Shown here piece by piece: positions 5,584-13,315 of a DNA stretch of 13,395 bases. Below the pieces are notes generated by a model, which worked only from the letters and a program-made list of their open reading frames with translations, was not told where the DNA came from and did no database searches. The stretch spans positions 1-13,395 of the forward strand of contig CAYUBD010000028.1 in NCBI GenBank assembly GCA_964442905.1. Direction: 5' to 3'. This DNA is from JAFGFG01 sp964442905. Its GTDB lineage: Archaea; Aenigmatarchaeota; Aenigmatarchaeia; QMZP01; JAFGSV01. The first letter of the stretch is position 1; each line of letters opens with the position of its first letter. The position numbers and the translations under genes are program-made.

Positions 5584-6981
5584 ATGAAAGAGAAACTTTT
5601 AATGGTATTCGTTTTGGCGGCACTTCTTACGACCACTGCTTCAGCAGCTGCTGAAGAGATAGATTCAGTGATACTTACCACTACCAATCACTATCCTGAC
5701 AGCATGGTTGCCGGGGTTGTGGCTGACAAGATAGGCGCACCCATACTGCTGACATCTCCGGGTGAGCTCGACAGCGAGACGCTTGCAGAGCTGGAAAGCC
5801 TGTCCCCTGAGACTGTATACATCATCGGCGGTCCTGCCGCAGTGAGCGAGGACGTTGAGACAATGCTCTCAGAGAGCTATGAGGTCGTGAGGCTTTGGGG
5901 CATGACAAGGTTCGGCACCACCGTAGCGGTGATGGAATACTTCTGGGAGAGCGCGCCCAAGGTGATGCTCGTCTGGGATGTTCTCGGACTTGCGAATGCA
6001 GGCAATCACGAGATGCTGTCCGACGCAAAGGACCTTGCAATCCAGGATGATCTTCCGGTACTTCTCGTACAGAAGAATATAATCCCCGAGGAGGTCGTGA
6101 ACAGCCTGGTCAATCTCAGTGTGGAGAGCGTCGTACTTGTAGGTGACGTCGGTTCTGGCGTGACAGAGACACTCGAGGAACTTGGAATCGAGGTCGATGA
6201 GCAGATAAAGGGTACCGATGCAGAGGAGACGAGAGAGCGCATCCGGGAGAAGGTCAAAGAGAAGATGAAACTCAAGGGAGAAAGGCCTCTCATTGTCGTC
6301 GCGGTCGGTGACTGGTCAGACAGCATAAAGGCTCCTTATTCACCAAACGGGACAAGCAGGCACATAACCAGTGAAGACCAGATAGACGACCTTATCTCTG
6401 AGATTGAGGAGATCAATTACACGATGATAAGGATTCTAGGTAAGCCCGAGCTTGCCCGGACAGTCTATGACAGGCTCACGGAAGCAGGTATAGACGCTGA
6501 ACTCATTTCTGCCAGGAAAGCCGCTGCAGTCGCAGTGGCTGTCATGAAAAAGGATATCGCAAGGATACGGGTCAAAGCAGCCTTGATGAAAAATGAACTC
6601 ACGCAGATGTTCCAGAGAAGGGTAACATCCCTGCAGGATGACATGGAAAGTCTTGCCGGGAGGACCAAGAACTTCATAGGGAATGCAAGCCTTGACGAAT
6701 CCGTGAAGAACAGATGGACCAACTGGGTAGATGACAAGCAGCAGAGCTTTGACGACAACCTTGCAAGAGGCAACTACGCGAGCGCATGGGCCGACTATGC
6801 GGCCATAAAGGCCAAGACAGCGGACCTTACATTCAAGTACAGGGCAAGGCTCGTAGCGGCTTACAGTGATATCAAAAGCAGGGAAACGCTTCTGCGGACC
6901 GCAGTCGCTCAGAAATTAAGCCAGCTGAAGAGCGTCAGGGAAAGCCTGATAGCCAGAAAACTCACAGCGGCTTCGGATTGA
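5584..6981 (+). CDS. secreted protein with cell-wall-binding-repeat-2-like domains
   Basis: The 465-residue protein begins with a signal peptide (MKEKLL, hydrophobic core 6-18, likely cut after A-S-A at 19-21). Residues 28-112 match the cell wall binding repeat 2 (CWB2) fold: VILTTTNHYPDSMVAG, then GAPILLT, then VYIIGGPAAVSEDV. A second copy covers about 127-205 (PVLLVQ, VVLVGDVGSGVTETL), and a degenerate third lies at about 235-308. From about 310 to the end is a mainly helical, charged region without a C-terminal membrane anchor. In Clostridia three CWB2 modules hold S-layer proteins to wall polymers; in archaea the ligand is unknown, so surface attachment is inference. Four N-x-S/T sites are present. 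Strong Shine-Dalgarno sequence; a terminator hairpin overlaps the stop codon. Confidence 0.82.
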   Translation: MKEKLLMVFVLAALLTTTASAAAEEIDSVILTTTNHYPDSMVAGVVADKIGAPILLTSPGELDSETLAELESLSPETVYIIGGPAAVSEDVETMLSESYEVVRLWGMTRFGTTVAVMEYFWESAPKVMLVWDVLGLANAGNHEMLSDAKDLAIQDDLPVLLVQKNIIPEEVVNSLVNLSVESVVLVGDVGSGVTETLEELGIEVDEQIKGTDAEETRERIREKVKEKMKLKGERPLIVVAVGDWSDSIKAPYSPNGTSRHITSEDQIDDLISEIEEINYTMIRILGKPELARTVYDRLTEAGIDAELISARKAAAVAVAVMKKDIARIRVKAALMKNELTQMFQRRVTSLQDDMESLAGRTKNFIGNASLDESVKNRWTNWVDDKQQSFDDNLARGNYASAWADYAAIKAKTADLTFKYRARLVAAYSDIKSRETLLRTAVAQKLSQLKSVRESLIARKLTAASD

Positions 6982-7009
6982 ATCTGAAGCCCATTTTCTT
7001 TCTTTTCTT
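6969..7009 (+). terminator. hairpin plus T-rich terminator
   Basis: Arms ggcttcggatt (6969-6979) and aatctgaagcc (6981-6991) pair over 11 bases with one G-U pair, the inner pairs opening to form the loop. A T-rich run (6994-7009) follows. The hairpin contains the stop codon of the CWB2-like gene. Confidence 0.6.
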
Positions 7010-7030
7010 GAATTTAGCCAATGCTATATC

Positions 7031-7040
7031 CAAATAAAAG
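7031..7040 (+). promoter_or_regulatory. TATA-like box for the gene at 7062
   Basis: The sequence caaataaaag is centred about 26 bases before the ATG at 7062. With no Shine-Dalgarno sequence present, a leaderless mRNA is likely. Confidence 0.45.
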
Positions 7041-7061
7041 CAGGTTGTCGGATATTATAAT

Positions 7062-7547
7062 ATGGTCGCTGATAACGTCAAACTGGCTATAATAGGAATG
7101 GTTGCTATGGCTGTATTTCTCGTTTCGCTGTTTCCCATCTTCCTTTCTTTCATGATGACACCGAGGCAGTCACTTTCTGAGGGCGAGCCCGTGAAAGTTG
7201 ACCATGTCGACTGGATAGTGCAGGAGCTTGTTACAAGTGATATACGTGCAAATTATCTGTCCAACGAGAGGCTTGAGATGGAGTTCTTCATAACACCGGA
7301 CAACACATATTTCACTGTCACTGTCGATGTAAGGACACCGACGACCAAACCCGGAAGGGCAGCCGATCCCGATTTGAGATTCACTGTCGGGAGGGATGCC
7401 GTAGAGAGACTCTTGTCTGCAGACGATTTCTTCGGTGAGGTAAAGAAGCTCAGCAGTGAAGGCAGTATCCAGATGGACATGCTGAAGCCTTACGACGAGC
7501 TTGTTGAGAAGGGATACAAAGACGTCTACGACCAGATTGTGAAGTAG
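7062..7547 (+). CDS. membrane-anchored small protein, possibly SCP2-like outside domain
   Basis: This 161-residue protein has one N-terminal membrane helix (about 8-32), followed by a soluble domain that probably faces outside. The domain alternates strand-like segments (LEMEFFITP, YFTVTVDV, DLRFTVG) and ends in helices. The order 'D-L-R-F-T-V-G-R-D-A-V-E-R-L-L' then 'S-S-E-G-S-I-Q-M' vaguely recalls SCP2-type lipid-binding domains, but the match is weak and no function should be assumed. It lies between the CWB2-like and KaiC-like genes on the same strand with its own TATA-like box, so co-regulation with them is not shown. Confidence 0.75.
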   Translation: MVADNVKLAIIGMVAMAVFLVSLFPIFLSFMMTPRQSLSEGEPVKVDHVDWIVQELVTSDIRANYLSNERLEMEFFITPDNTYFTVTVDVRTPTTKPGRAADPDLRFTVGRDAVERLLSADDFFGEVKKLSSEGSIQMDMLKPYDELVEKGYKDVYDQIVK

Positions 7548-7557
7548 CACTGTTAAG

Positions 7558-7567
7558 TTATTTAAAA
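7558..7567 (+). promoter_or_regulatory. TATA-like box for the KaiC-like gene
   Basis: The sequence ttatttaaaa is centred about 25 bases before the ATG at 7588, predicting a leaderless transcript; no Shine-Dalgarno sequence is visible. Confidence 0.5.
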
Positions 7568-7587
7568 TGCTGAAGCATACTTAGAAT

Positions 7588-8271
7588 ATGGCAGATGAAA
7601 AACGGGTTAAGAGCGGAATAACCGGGCTTGACGCACTCATCGACGGCGGTTTTCCTGATGACAGCATAGTTGTCGTATCGGGGACACCCGGCACCGGAAA
7701 GACCATAATGGGACTGCAGTTTCTTTATGAGGGCGCAAAGAAAGGAGAGATGGGCATCTACGTCTCGTTCGAGCAGGAGAAGAAGGACATATTCAGGCAG
7801 GCAGCGCAGTTCGGCTGGGACTTCGCGGAGCTTGAGAAGAAGAACCTCCTGAGGGTTTTTTCCATGTGGCCCAGTTCTTTCGACGAGATCATGTCCAAGA
7901 TATTCAAGTGCCTGTACTACAAGCCCAAAAGGCTGGTGGTTGACTCCATAACATCAATCGCTTACACTATGGGCAACAACAAGAACAGAGAAGCCTTCCA
8001 CAAGATGGCCGAGAAGCTCAAGGACACAAACCTTACGTCAATCCTGATATCCGAGATGCTTTCAGGACAGGATGGTTTCACCAGGGACGGCATTTCAGAG
8101 TTCGTCAGCGACGGGCTCATAATAATGAAGAGCGTCGAGGCCGCAGGAGAGCACAGGAACCTACTCAGGGTGGAGAAGATGAGATCCAGCATGGTGAACA
8201 AAGAATCGCACATATACCGGATCGCCAGGAACGGTATCGAACTGACATCACCACCGACTCCGGTGAAGTAG
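7588..8271 (+). CDS. KaiC/RadA-like single-domain ATPase
   Basis: The 227-residue protein is a single RecA-fold domain of the archaeal KaiC-like group. It starts with the usual VKSGITGLDALIDGGFP (7-23), has Walker A GTPGTGKT (32-39), the strand YVSFEQE (58-64), Walker B RLVVDS (115-120) and the late motif LLRVEKMRSS (192-201). KaiC proteins usually have two adjacent glutamates at the FEE position; here the second is Gln63, while Glu62 remains. Single-domain archaeal KaiC homologues are often tied to signalling or the archaellum (FlaH/ArlH), but no archaellum genes are present, so its role is unknown. Its closest neighbours are the anchored protein upstream and gyrB downstream. Confidence 0.88.
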   Translation: MADEKRVKSGITGLDALIDGGFPDDSIVVVSGTPGTGKTIMGLQFLYEGAKKGEMGIYVSFEQEKKDIFRQAAQFGWDFAELEKKNLLRVFSMWPSSFDEIMSKIFKCLYYKPKRLVVDSITSIAYTMGNNKNREAFHKMAEKLKDTNLTSILISEMLSGQDGFTRDGISEFVSDGLIIMKSVEAAGEHRNLLRVEKMRSSMVNKESHIYRIARNGIELTSPPTPVK

Positions 8272-8320
8272 TTCGTTCCTGCAGCCAGTTAAAGTAAAAA
8301 CAAAGAAAATAACGACAAAG

Positions 8321-8347
8321 TGGTATCCCCGCTCCCCATTTATACCA
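8321..8347. other. weak inverted repeat in the gyrB upstream region
   Basis: Between the KaiC-like gene and gyrB lie 189 bases without a gene. Arms tggtat (8321-8326) and atacca (8342-8347) enclose 15 C-rich bases. A second small hairpin, aaaaag-agg-cttttt (8365-8379), ends in T and could weakly terminate the KaiC-like transcript. Neither is strong. Confidence 0.25.
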
Positions 8348-8382
8348 ATGGCTCGTTTCCGGCCAAAAAGAGGCTTTTTAAC

Positions 8383-8394
8383 GTATTTAAATAC
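8383..8394. promoter_or_regulatory. 12-base palindrome gtatttaaatac upstream of gyrB
   Basis: A perfect palindrome containing a TATA-like core lies about 70 bases before the gyrB ATG. It may be an upstream promoter element or a binding site. Confidence 0.35.
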
Positions 8395-8401
8395 CTTTCT
8401 C

Positions 8402-8445
8402 TAATTATATAACTGTTAAACTAATACTGTTTAACTGTATAACTA
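8402..8445 (+). promoter_or_regulatory. gyrB promoter with three 11-base repeats and an inverted repeat
   Basis: A TATA-like taattatata (8402-8411) is followed by three copies of ACTGTnnAACT at 8412-8422, 8426-8436 and 8434-8444. The first two also form a perfect inverted repeat, gttaaac (8415-8421) and gtttaac (8429-8435), around a 7-base spacer. With transcription starting near 8434, the repeats would cover the space from the TATA box to the start site, a usual place for an archaeal repressor. A weak aagg (8449-8452) is the only Shine-Dalgarno candidate. Confidence 0.55.
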
Positions 8446-8460
8446 GACAAGGTTATTCTT

Positions 8461-10371
8461 ATGTCTGCCGCGGATAAACCTGAGAAAGAGAAGAAGAACG
8501 ATTACGATGCAAAGTCCATACGCGTCCTCAAAGGTCTTGAGGGTGTCAGGAAAAGACCTGCGATGTACATAGGCGACACCGGAAAAAGGGGCCTCCATCA
8601 TATCCTTGAGGAAGTCGTGGATAATGCCATTGATGAGCATCTTGCAGGTCATTGTGACAAGGTGGCGGTAATCCTGCACAAGGACAGGTCTGCCACTGTC
8701 GAGGACAACGGCAGGGGCATACCCGTGGACACGCACCCGGAGATGAAGAAGCCCGCGCTTGAGATTGTAATGACTACACTCCACGCCGGGGGCAAGTTCG
8801 ACTCCAAGTCCTACAGGATTTCCGGAGGGCTGCACGGCGTCGGCGTATCAGTTACAAATGCGCTCTCCGAATGGATGATAGCCGAGGTAAAGAGGAGCGG
8901 CGTTGTGTATACCCAGAAATACAGCAGAGGTAATGCAGCATCCGCAATGAAGCCCGGAAAGAAAACAGACGAAACCGGGACTAAGATAACGTTCAGGCCC
9001 GATTCAAAGATATTCTCTGAGCTGGATTTCGATTACGATATTCTGGCAGACAGGCTTGAAGAGCTGTCGTACCTCAATGCGGGCCTGAAGATAGACATAG
9101 TGGACGAGAGGACCGGAAAGCATGATTCATTCCTGCATGATGGCGGCATAAAGTCATTCGTAAAGGCACTGAACAAGACAAAGAATCCCATACACCCCGA
9201 ACCGGTATACTTTTCCAGCAAGAACGACAAGCATGAGCTTGAGGTCGCTATGCAGTACACCGATGGTTACGTGAAGACTGTCTACTCCTTCGTAAACGGC
9301 ATAAACACCATCGAAGGCGGGACCCATGAGGAAGGATGGAGAACCGCGCTTACGAGAGCTCTGAACAAGTATCTTGATGAAAAGGAAAGCATGCAGCTCA
9401 AGGGTGATGATGTCAGGGAGGGACTTACCGCAGTAATTTCCATAAGGCTGCAGGACCCGCAGTTCGAGGGCCAGACGAAGACCAAGCTGGGCAATACCGA
9501 GGTTAAGGGACTCGTTGCCAGCGCTACTTATGATAAGCTTACGTCATTCCTCGAGGAGAATCCCCAGGTGAAAAGTATCATAATCACGAAGGTGCTTGAG
9601 GCTGCGAAAGCCAGGGAGGCTGCCAGGAAGGCCAAGGACCTTATCAGAAGGAAGAGCGCATTCAGCACAGGTTCGCTGCCGGGAAAGCTTGCAGACTGCC
9701 AGGTTCGTGATCCGGCCAAGGCCGAGCTGTTCATTGTGGAAGGCGATTCGGCAGGCGGTAGCAGCAAGCAGGGCCGTGACAGGAGGACGCAGGCCATACT
9801 GCCGCTGAGAGGCAAGATACTCAATACCGAGAAGGCGAGGATAGACAAGATATACGAGAACAACGAGATTGCAGCGATGATGACTGCCATAGGCACAGGC
9901 ATAAACGATGAATGTGACCCTAAGAAGAGCAGATACGGGAAGGTCATGATACTGGCAGACAGCGACGTGGACGGCAACCACATAGTTACGCTTATACTGA
10001 CGTTCTTCTACCGCTACATGCAGCCCATGATAAAGGCCGGGAAGATATACGTGGCAAACGCACCCCTTTATCGGGTGAAGCACAAGGGCAAGGTACACTA
10101 TGTCTTCAGCGAGAAGGATAAGAACGTGCTGCTCAAGGAGCTGGGCGAAACTGGTATTCTGGTGCAGCGTTTCAAGGGTCTCGGTGAGATGAATCCGGAG
10201 CAGTTGTGGGATACAACCCTGAACCCGGAAACGCGCAGGCTGAAGCAGATAACCATAGAGGACGCCATGCTGGCCGATGATATATTTTCAACACTCATGG
10301 GAGATGAAGTGCCGCCAAGGAAGGATTTCATAGTCAAGTATTCAGGAGCAGTGAAGAACCTGGACATATGA
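8461..10371 (+). CDS. gyrB: DNA gyrase subunit B
   Basis: GyrB is the ATPase subunit of type IIA topoisomerase; with GyrA it introduces negative supercoils. The 636-residue protein has the GHKL ATP site (EEVVDNAIDEHLAGH, 50-64; EDNGRGIPVD, 81-90; GGLHGVGVSV, 122-131), the switch loop QTKTKL (338-343) that contacts ATP, and the TOPRIM metal site with EGDSAGG (427-433, Glu428) and DSDVDG (500-505). The C-terminal QRFKGLGEMNPEQLW (569-583) is typical of GyrB/ParE. Length matches the short form lacking the E. coli-type insertion. It is the first gene of gyrB-gyrA, which lies 10 bases downstream. The promoter carries repeat elements that may regulate it. Confidence 0.97.
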   Translation: MSAADKPEKEKKNDYDAKSIRVLKGLEGVRKRPAMYIGDTGKRGLHHILEEVVDNAIDEHLAGHCDKVAVILHKDRSATVEDNGRGIPVDTHPEMKKPALEIVMTTLHAGGKFDSKSYRISGGLHGVGVSVTNALSEWMIAEVKRSGVVYTQKYSRGNAASAMKPGKKTDETGTKITFRPDSKIFSELDFDYDILADRLEELSYLNAGLKIDIVDERTGKHDSFLHDGGIKSFVKALNKTKNPIHPEPVYFSSKNDKHELEVAMQYTDGYVKTVYSFVNGINTIEGGTHEEGWRTALTRALNKYLDEKESMQLKGDDVREGLTAVISIRLQDPQFEGQTKTKLGNTEVKGLVASATYDKLTSFLEENPQVKSIIITKVLEAAKAREAARKAKDLIRRKSAFSTGSLPGKLADCQVRDPAKAELFIVEGDSAGGSSKQGRDRRTQAILPLRGKILNTEKARIDKIYENNEIAAMMTAIGTGINDECDPKKSRYGKVMILADSDVDGNHIVTLILTFFYRYMQPMIKAGKIYVANAPLYRVKHKGKVHYVFSEKDKNVLLKELGETGILVQRFKGLGEMNPEQLWDTTLNPETRRLKQITIEDAMLADDIFSTLMGDEVPPRKDFIVKYSGAVKNLDI

Positions 10372-10381
10372 GGTAGTGTGC

Positions 10382-12829
10382 ATGAAAGACCAGACAAGTA
10401 AATCCGACGACAGGATGATAAAAAGGCCCATCACAGATGAGATGAAAGAAGACTACATGGACTATGCGATGTCCGTGATAATAGGCCGGGCGCTGCCCGA
10501 CGTCAGGGATGGCTTAAAGCCGGTGCACAGGAGGGTGCTCTTTTCAATGCATGAACTTGGGCTGGGTCACTCCAGGAGCTATAGGAAGGGCGCAAGGATA
10601 GTCGGTGATGTGCTTGGTAAGTACCATCCCCACGGTGACCAGGCTGTTTATGACACTCTGGTCAGGCTGGCCCAGTGGTTCTCGCTCAGGTATATGCTTG
10701 TTGACGGACAGGGCAACTTCGGAAGCATCGACGGAGATCCTGCCGCAGCAATGAGGTACACTGAAGCCAGGCTCAGTAAGATAGCAGAGGACATGCTCAG
10801 GGACATAGACATGAACACGGTCGATTTCGTGCCGAACTTCGACGGGAGTGACGATGAGCCGGTTGTCCTTCCCAACAGGATTCCCAACCTTCTCATAAAC
10901 GGCAGCAGCGGCATAGCCGTGGGAATGTCAACTAACATGCCTCCGCACAACATAGCAGAGGTATGTGACGGCATCGTGATGCTCATAGACAACCCCGAAT
11001 CAGGACTTGAGGAACTCATGACAGTAATCAAGGGACCGGATTTCCCGACAGGCGGCATGATATGCGGCCGTGGAGGCATACTCCAAGCATACGAGACAGG
11101 AAGGGGTTCTATCCGCATCCGTGGACAGGTCGACATGGAAGGGGAAGAGAAGATAATAATCAGGGAAATCCCATACATGGTGAATAAGTCAAGGATGATA
11201 GAGAACATAGCAAACCTGGTCAAGGACAAGAAGATAGATGGCATACGGGCGCTAAGGGACGAATCCGACAAGGACGGCATAAGGATAGTGATAGAACTCA
11301 ATCGCGGTGTCAGCTCTGATTTGATACTGAACAAGCTCTACCAGCACACGCAGCTTGAGACGAGCTTCGGTATCATAAACCTGGCACTGGTCGACAACAT
11401 GCCGAAGATACTTTCACTCAGGGACATACTTCTCAATTTCATAACGCACAGGAAGGAGATAATAACCAGAAGGACGAAGTTCCTTCTTCAGAAGGCACAG
11501 GAAAGGGCGCATATTCTGGAGGGCCTTAAGATCGCGCTGGACAACATAGACGCAGTCGTCGCGCTGATAAAGCAGAGCAAGGACCCGGCTGTCGCTAAGA
11601 AAGGCCTTATGCAGAAGTTCAGTCTTTCAGGAAAGCAGGCCGATGCTATCCTGCAGATGAGACTCCAGACCCTGACAGGACTTGAGCAGAGCAAGATAAA
11701 GGAAGAATACGACAAGCTCATGCATGACATAGAGCTGTACAAGAAGATACTGGGCTCTGAAAAGGAAATTCTTGCGGTCATCAGGACGGAGACTATTGAA
11801 ATAAAGAACAAATACGGTGATGAGAGGAAAACCGAGATAACGGACACGGCATATGACCTGGCTGACGAAGACCTGGTCCCAAAAGAGGACGTCGTTGTCA
11901 CCATTACAAACAAAGGCTACATCAAGCGCGTGTCCGTGGATGAGTACAGGATGCAGAGGAGAGGCGGCCGGGGCATAACAGCAACGACCATGGGTGAGGA
12001 CGGCTTCGTCAGGGACATGTTCATCACCAACAGCCATGACTATCTCCTCTTCTTCTCCAGCAAGGGAAGGGTGCACTGGCTGAGGACGTTCCAGCTGCCT
12101 TCCGGAAGCAGGTACTCCAAGGGCAAGGCAATAGTGAACTTCATACGTCTCGAAGAAGGTGAGAAGATATCCACGACCATACCGGTGAAGAGCTTCGATC
12201 ACGGGAAATACCTGATATTCGCAACAAAGAACGGTGTAGTCAAGAAGACAGAGCAGGATGCATACAGCAGGCCCAGAAAAGGCGGCATCATAGCCATAAC
12301 TCTCAGGGATAAAGACAGGCTCATCGATGTCAAGGTCACTGATGGCAACAGGAACATATTCCTGGCTACCAACGGCGGACACTCCATAAAGTTCAGTGAG
12401 AAGGATGTTCGCAGGACGGGTCGTTCAGCCTCCGGAGTGAAGGGCATACGGCTGAGGAAAAGCGACGAGGTCATAGGCATGGAGATTCTCGAAGACGGTG
12501 AATACATACTCACTGTCTCGGAGAACGGTTATGGTAAGCGTACGGAATCGGAATTCTACAAGGTCCAGAGAAGGGCCGGAAAGGGCATCATAAACATGAA
12601 GGTCACTGACAAAACCGGACCGGTCAGGTCAATCAAGAAAGTCCAGGGCGGCGAGCACATCATGCTGATAAGCAACAAGGGGACCGCAATAAGGGTTGAA
12701 TCCGATGCAATCTCACTGATAGGCCGTTCAACCCAGGGCGTCAGGATCATGCGTCTCAAGGAAGGCGACCGGCTGGAGGACATAGGGCTCATAGTTGAAA
12801 ATGGGAACGGGGAGAGCGAGTCTTCCTGA
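10382..12829 (+). CDS. gyrA: DNA gyrase subunit A
   Basis: GyrA breaks and rejoins DNA through a tyrosine and wraps DNA on its C-terminal pinwheel. Starting at the ATG at 10382 gives 815 residues; a GTG two codons earlier is less likely because the Shine-Dalgarno sequence gaggt (10370-10374) is 7 bases from the ATG but only 1 from the GTG. The catalytic Arg125-Tyr126 pair lies in AAAMRYTEARL. The GyrA box QRRGGRG (525-531), which separates gyrase from topoisomerase IV, is intact and followed by five further blade-like repeats (for example VQRRAGKGI, LIGRSTQGV). At the position of E. coli Ser83, the quinolone contact, there is Gln87, while Asp91 matches Asp87. The end is overlapped by a convergent gene. 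Confidence 0.97.
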   Translation: MKDQTSKSDDRMIKRPITDEMKEDYMDYAMSVIIGRALPDVRDGLKPVHRRVLFSMHELGLGHSRSYRKGARIVGDVLGKYHPHGDQAVYDTLVRLAQWFSLRYMLVDGQGNFGSIDGDPAAAMRYTEARLSKIAEDMLRDIDMNTVDFVPNFDGSDDEPVVLPNRIPNLLINGSSGIAVGMSTNMPPHNIAEVCDGIVMLIDNPESGLEELMTVIKGPDFPTGGMICGRGGILQAYETGRGSIRIRGQVDMEGEEKIIIREIPYMVNKSRMIENIANLVKDKKIDGIRALRDESDKDGIRIVIELNRGVSSDLILNKLYQHTQLETSFGIINLALVDNMPKILSLRDILLNFITHRKEIITRRTKFLLQKAQERAHILEGLKIALDNIDAVVALIKQSKDPAVAKKGLMQKFSLSGKQADAILQMRLQTLTGLEQSKIKEEYDKLMHDIELYKKILGSEKEILAVIRTETIEIKNKYGDERKTEITDTAYDLADEDLVPKEDVVVTITNKGYIKRVSVDEYRMQRRGGRGITATTMGEDGFVRDMFITNSHDYLLFFSSKGRVHWLRTFQLPSGSRYSKGKAIVNFIRLEEGEKISTTIPVKSFDHGKYLIFATKNGVVKKTEQDAYSRPRKGGIIAITLRDKDRLIDVKVTDGNRNIFLATNGGHSIKFSEKDVRRTGRSASGVKGIRLRKSDEVIGMEILEDGEYILTVSENGYGKRTESEFYKVQRRAGKGIINMKVTDKTGPVRSIKKVQGGEHIMLISNKGTAIRVESDAISLIGRSTQGVRIMRLKEGDRLEDIGLIVENGNGESESS

Positions 12830-13187
12830 CGGTTTTCCCGGTTTTCTCGAAGACAGAACCCCTTTCTATTATGACGCCGCTGTCAAAGAACGGCTCGATC
12901 ATCTCGTCAAGCACAGTGCCTTTGTAGTATATTTCATCATCTCTTGCCTCTATCTTTCCGATATGCATGCCTCCGGGAAAAATTACTTCGACTTCTTCCG
13001 GTTTTGAGTTGTTGTATGTTATTACGAGATTTTTTCTTTTACACCTTATATCTTCAAGCAAATCTTTATGAAGCTTTCTCACGCTTTCCGGAAGCGCGTC
13101 ATATCTCATTTTTTCATCAAATATGTACCTGAGAGACTTCTGGCCGTCAGCTTCAATATATCCGGACAAGTCGGACTTGAATTTCAT
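12789..13187 (-). CDS. hypothetical protein, 132 residues
   Basis: I do not recognise this protein. It is 132 residues with no signal peptide or membrane helix. It has a helical first half (residues 27-50, with a basic CKRKN turn) and a strand-rich second half (NLVITYNN, EVEVIFPGGMHIGKIEARDDEIYYKG), and ends in a basic tail. A TATA-like ttttaaaa (13208-13215) is centred about 25 bases before the ATG, consistent with a leaderless gene. It points towards gyrA and its last 13 codons are antisense to the end of gyrA (12789-12829). The in-frame length and promoter favour a real gene, but homologues would be needed to confirm it. Confidence 0.65.
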   Translation of the reverse strand: MKFKSDLSGYIEADGQKSLRYIFDEKMRYDALPESVRKLHKDLLEDIRCKRKNLVITYNNSKPEEVEVIFPGGMHIGKIEARDDEIYYKGTVLDEMIEPFFDSGVIIERGSVFEKTGKTVRKTRSPRSHFQL

Positions 13188-13207
13188 GAAGATGATTTCC
13201 CGGAAAG

Positions 13208-13215
13208 TTTTAAAA
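13208..13215 (-). promoter_or_regulatory. TATA-like box for the gene ending at 12789
   Basis: The sequence ttttaaaa is centred about 25 bases before the ATG at 13187, the same geometry as the other leaderless starts in this window. Confidence 0.5.
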
Positions 13216-13283
13216 GGAGAACCGGCAAAGAGGGCAAATGATTGAAAGAATGATGATGGTTAAATAAAAAGTACAATAAAAGG

Positions 13284-13291
13284 ATATTATG
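13284..13291 (+). promoter_or_regulatory. possible TATA-like box for the tRNA gene
   Basis: The sequence atattatg is centred about 28 bases before the tRNA 5' end. Other AT-rich runs (aaataaaaag near 13262, aataaaagg near 13275) are alternatives. The rest of 13188-13315 shows no gene. Confidence 0.3.
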
Positions 13292-13315
13292 GACCCTTTT
13301 TCAGGGGTTCAGTAA

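Noticed and set aside
5584..8271. CWB2-like, anchored protein and KaiC-like genes as one operon
   Set aside because: Each gene has its own TATA-like box and a terminator hairpin follows the first, so a single operon is not supported.
10648..11334. 228-codon open frame on the minus strand inside gyrA
   Set aside because: The Ser/Met/Pro-rich product is typical of a shadow frame opposite a real gene; no promoter or Shine-Dalgarno sequence supports it.
11627..12382. 251-codon open frame on the minus strand inside gyrA
   Set aside because: It lies antisense within confidently identified gyrA, its product has no recognisable features and is explained by gyrA codon bias.
13289..13310. Terminator hairpin before the tRNA (ccct-ttttc-aggg)
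   Set aside because: The stem is only four bases and no T run follows it; it is too weak to call.
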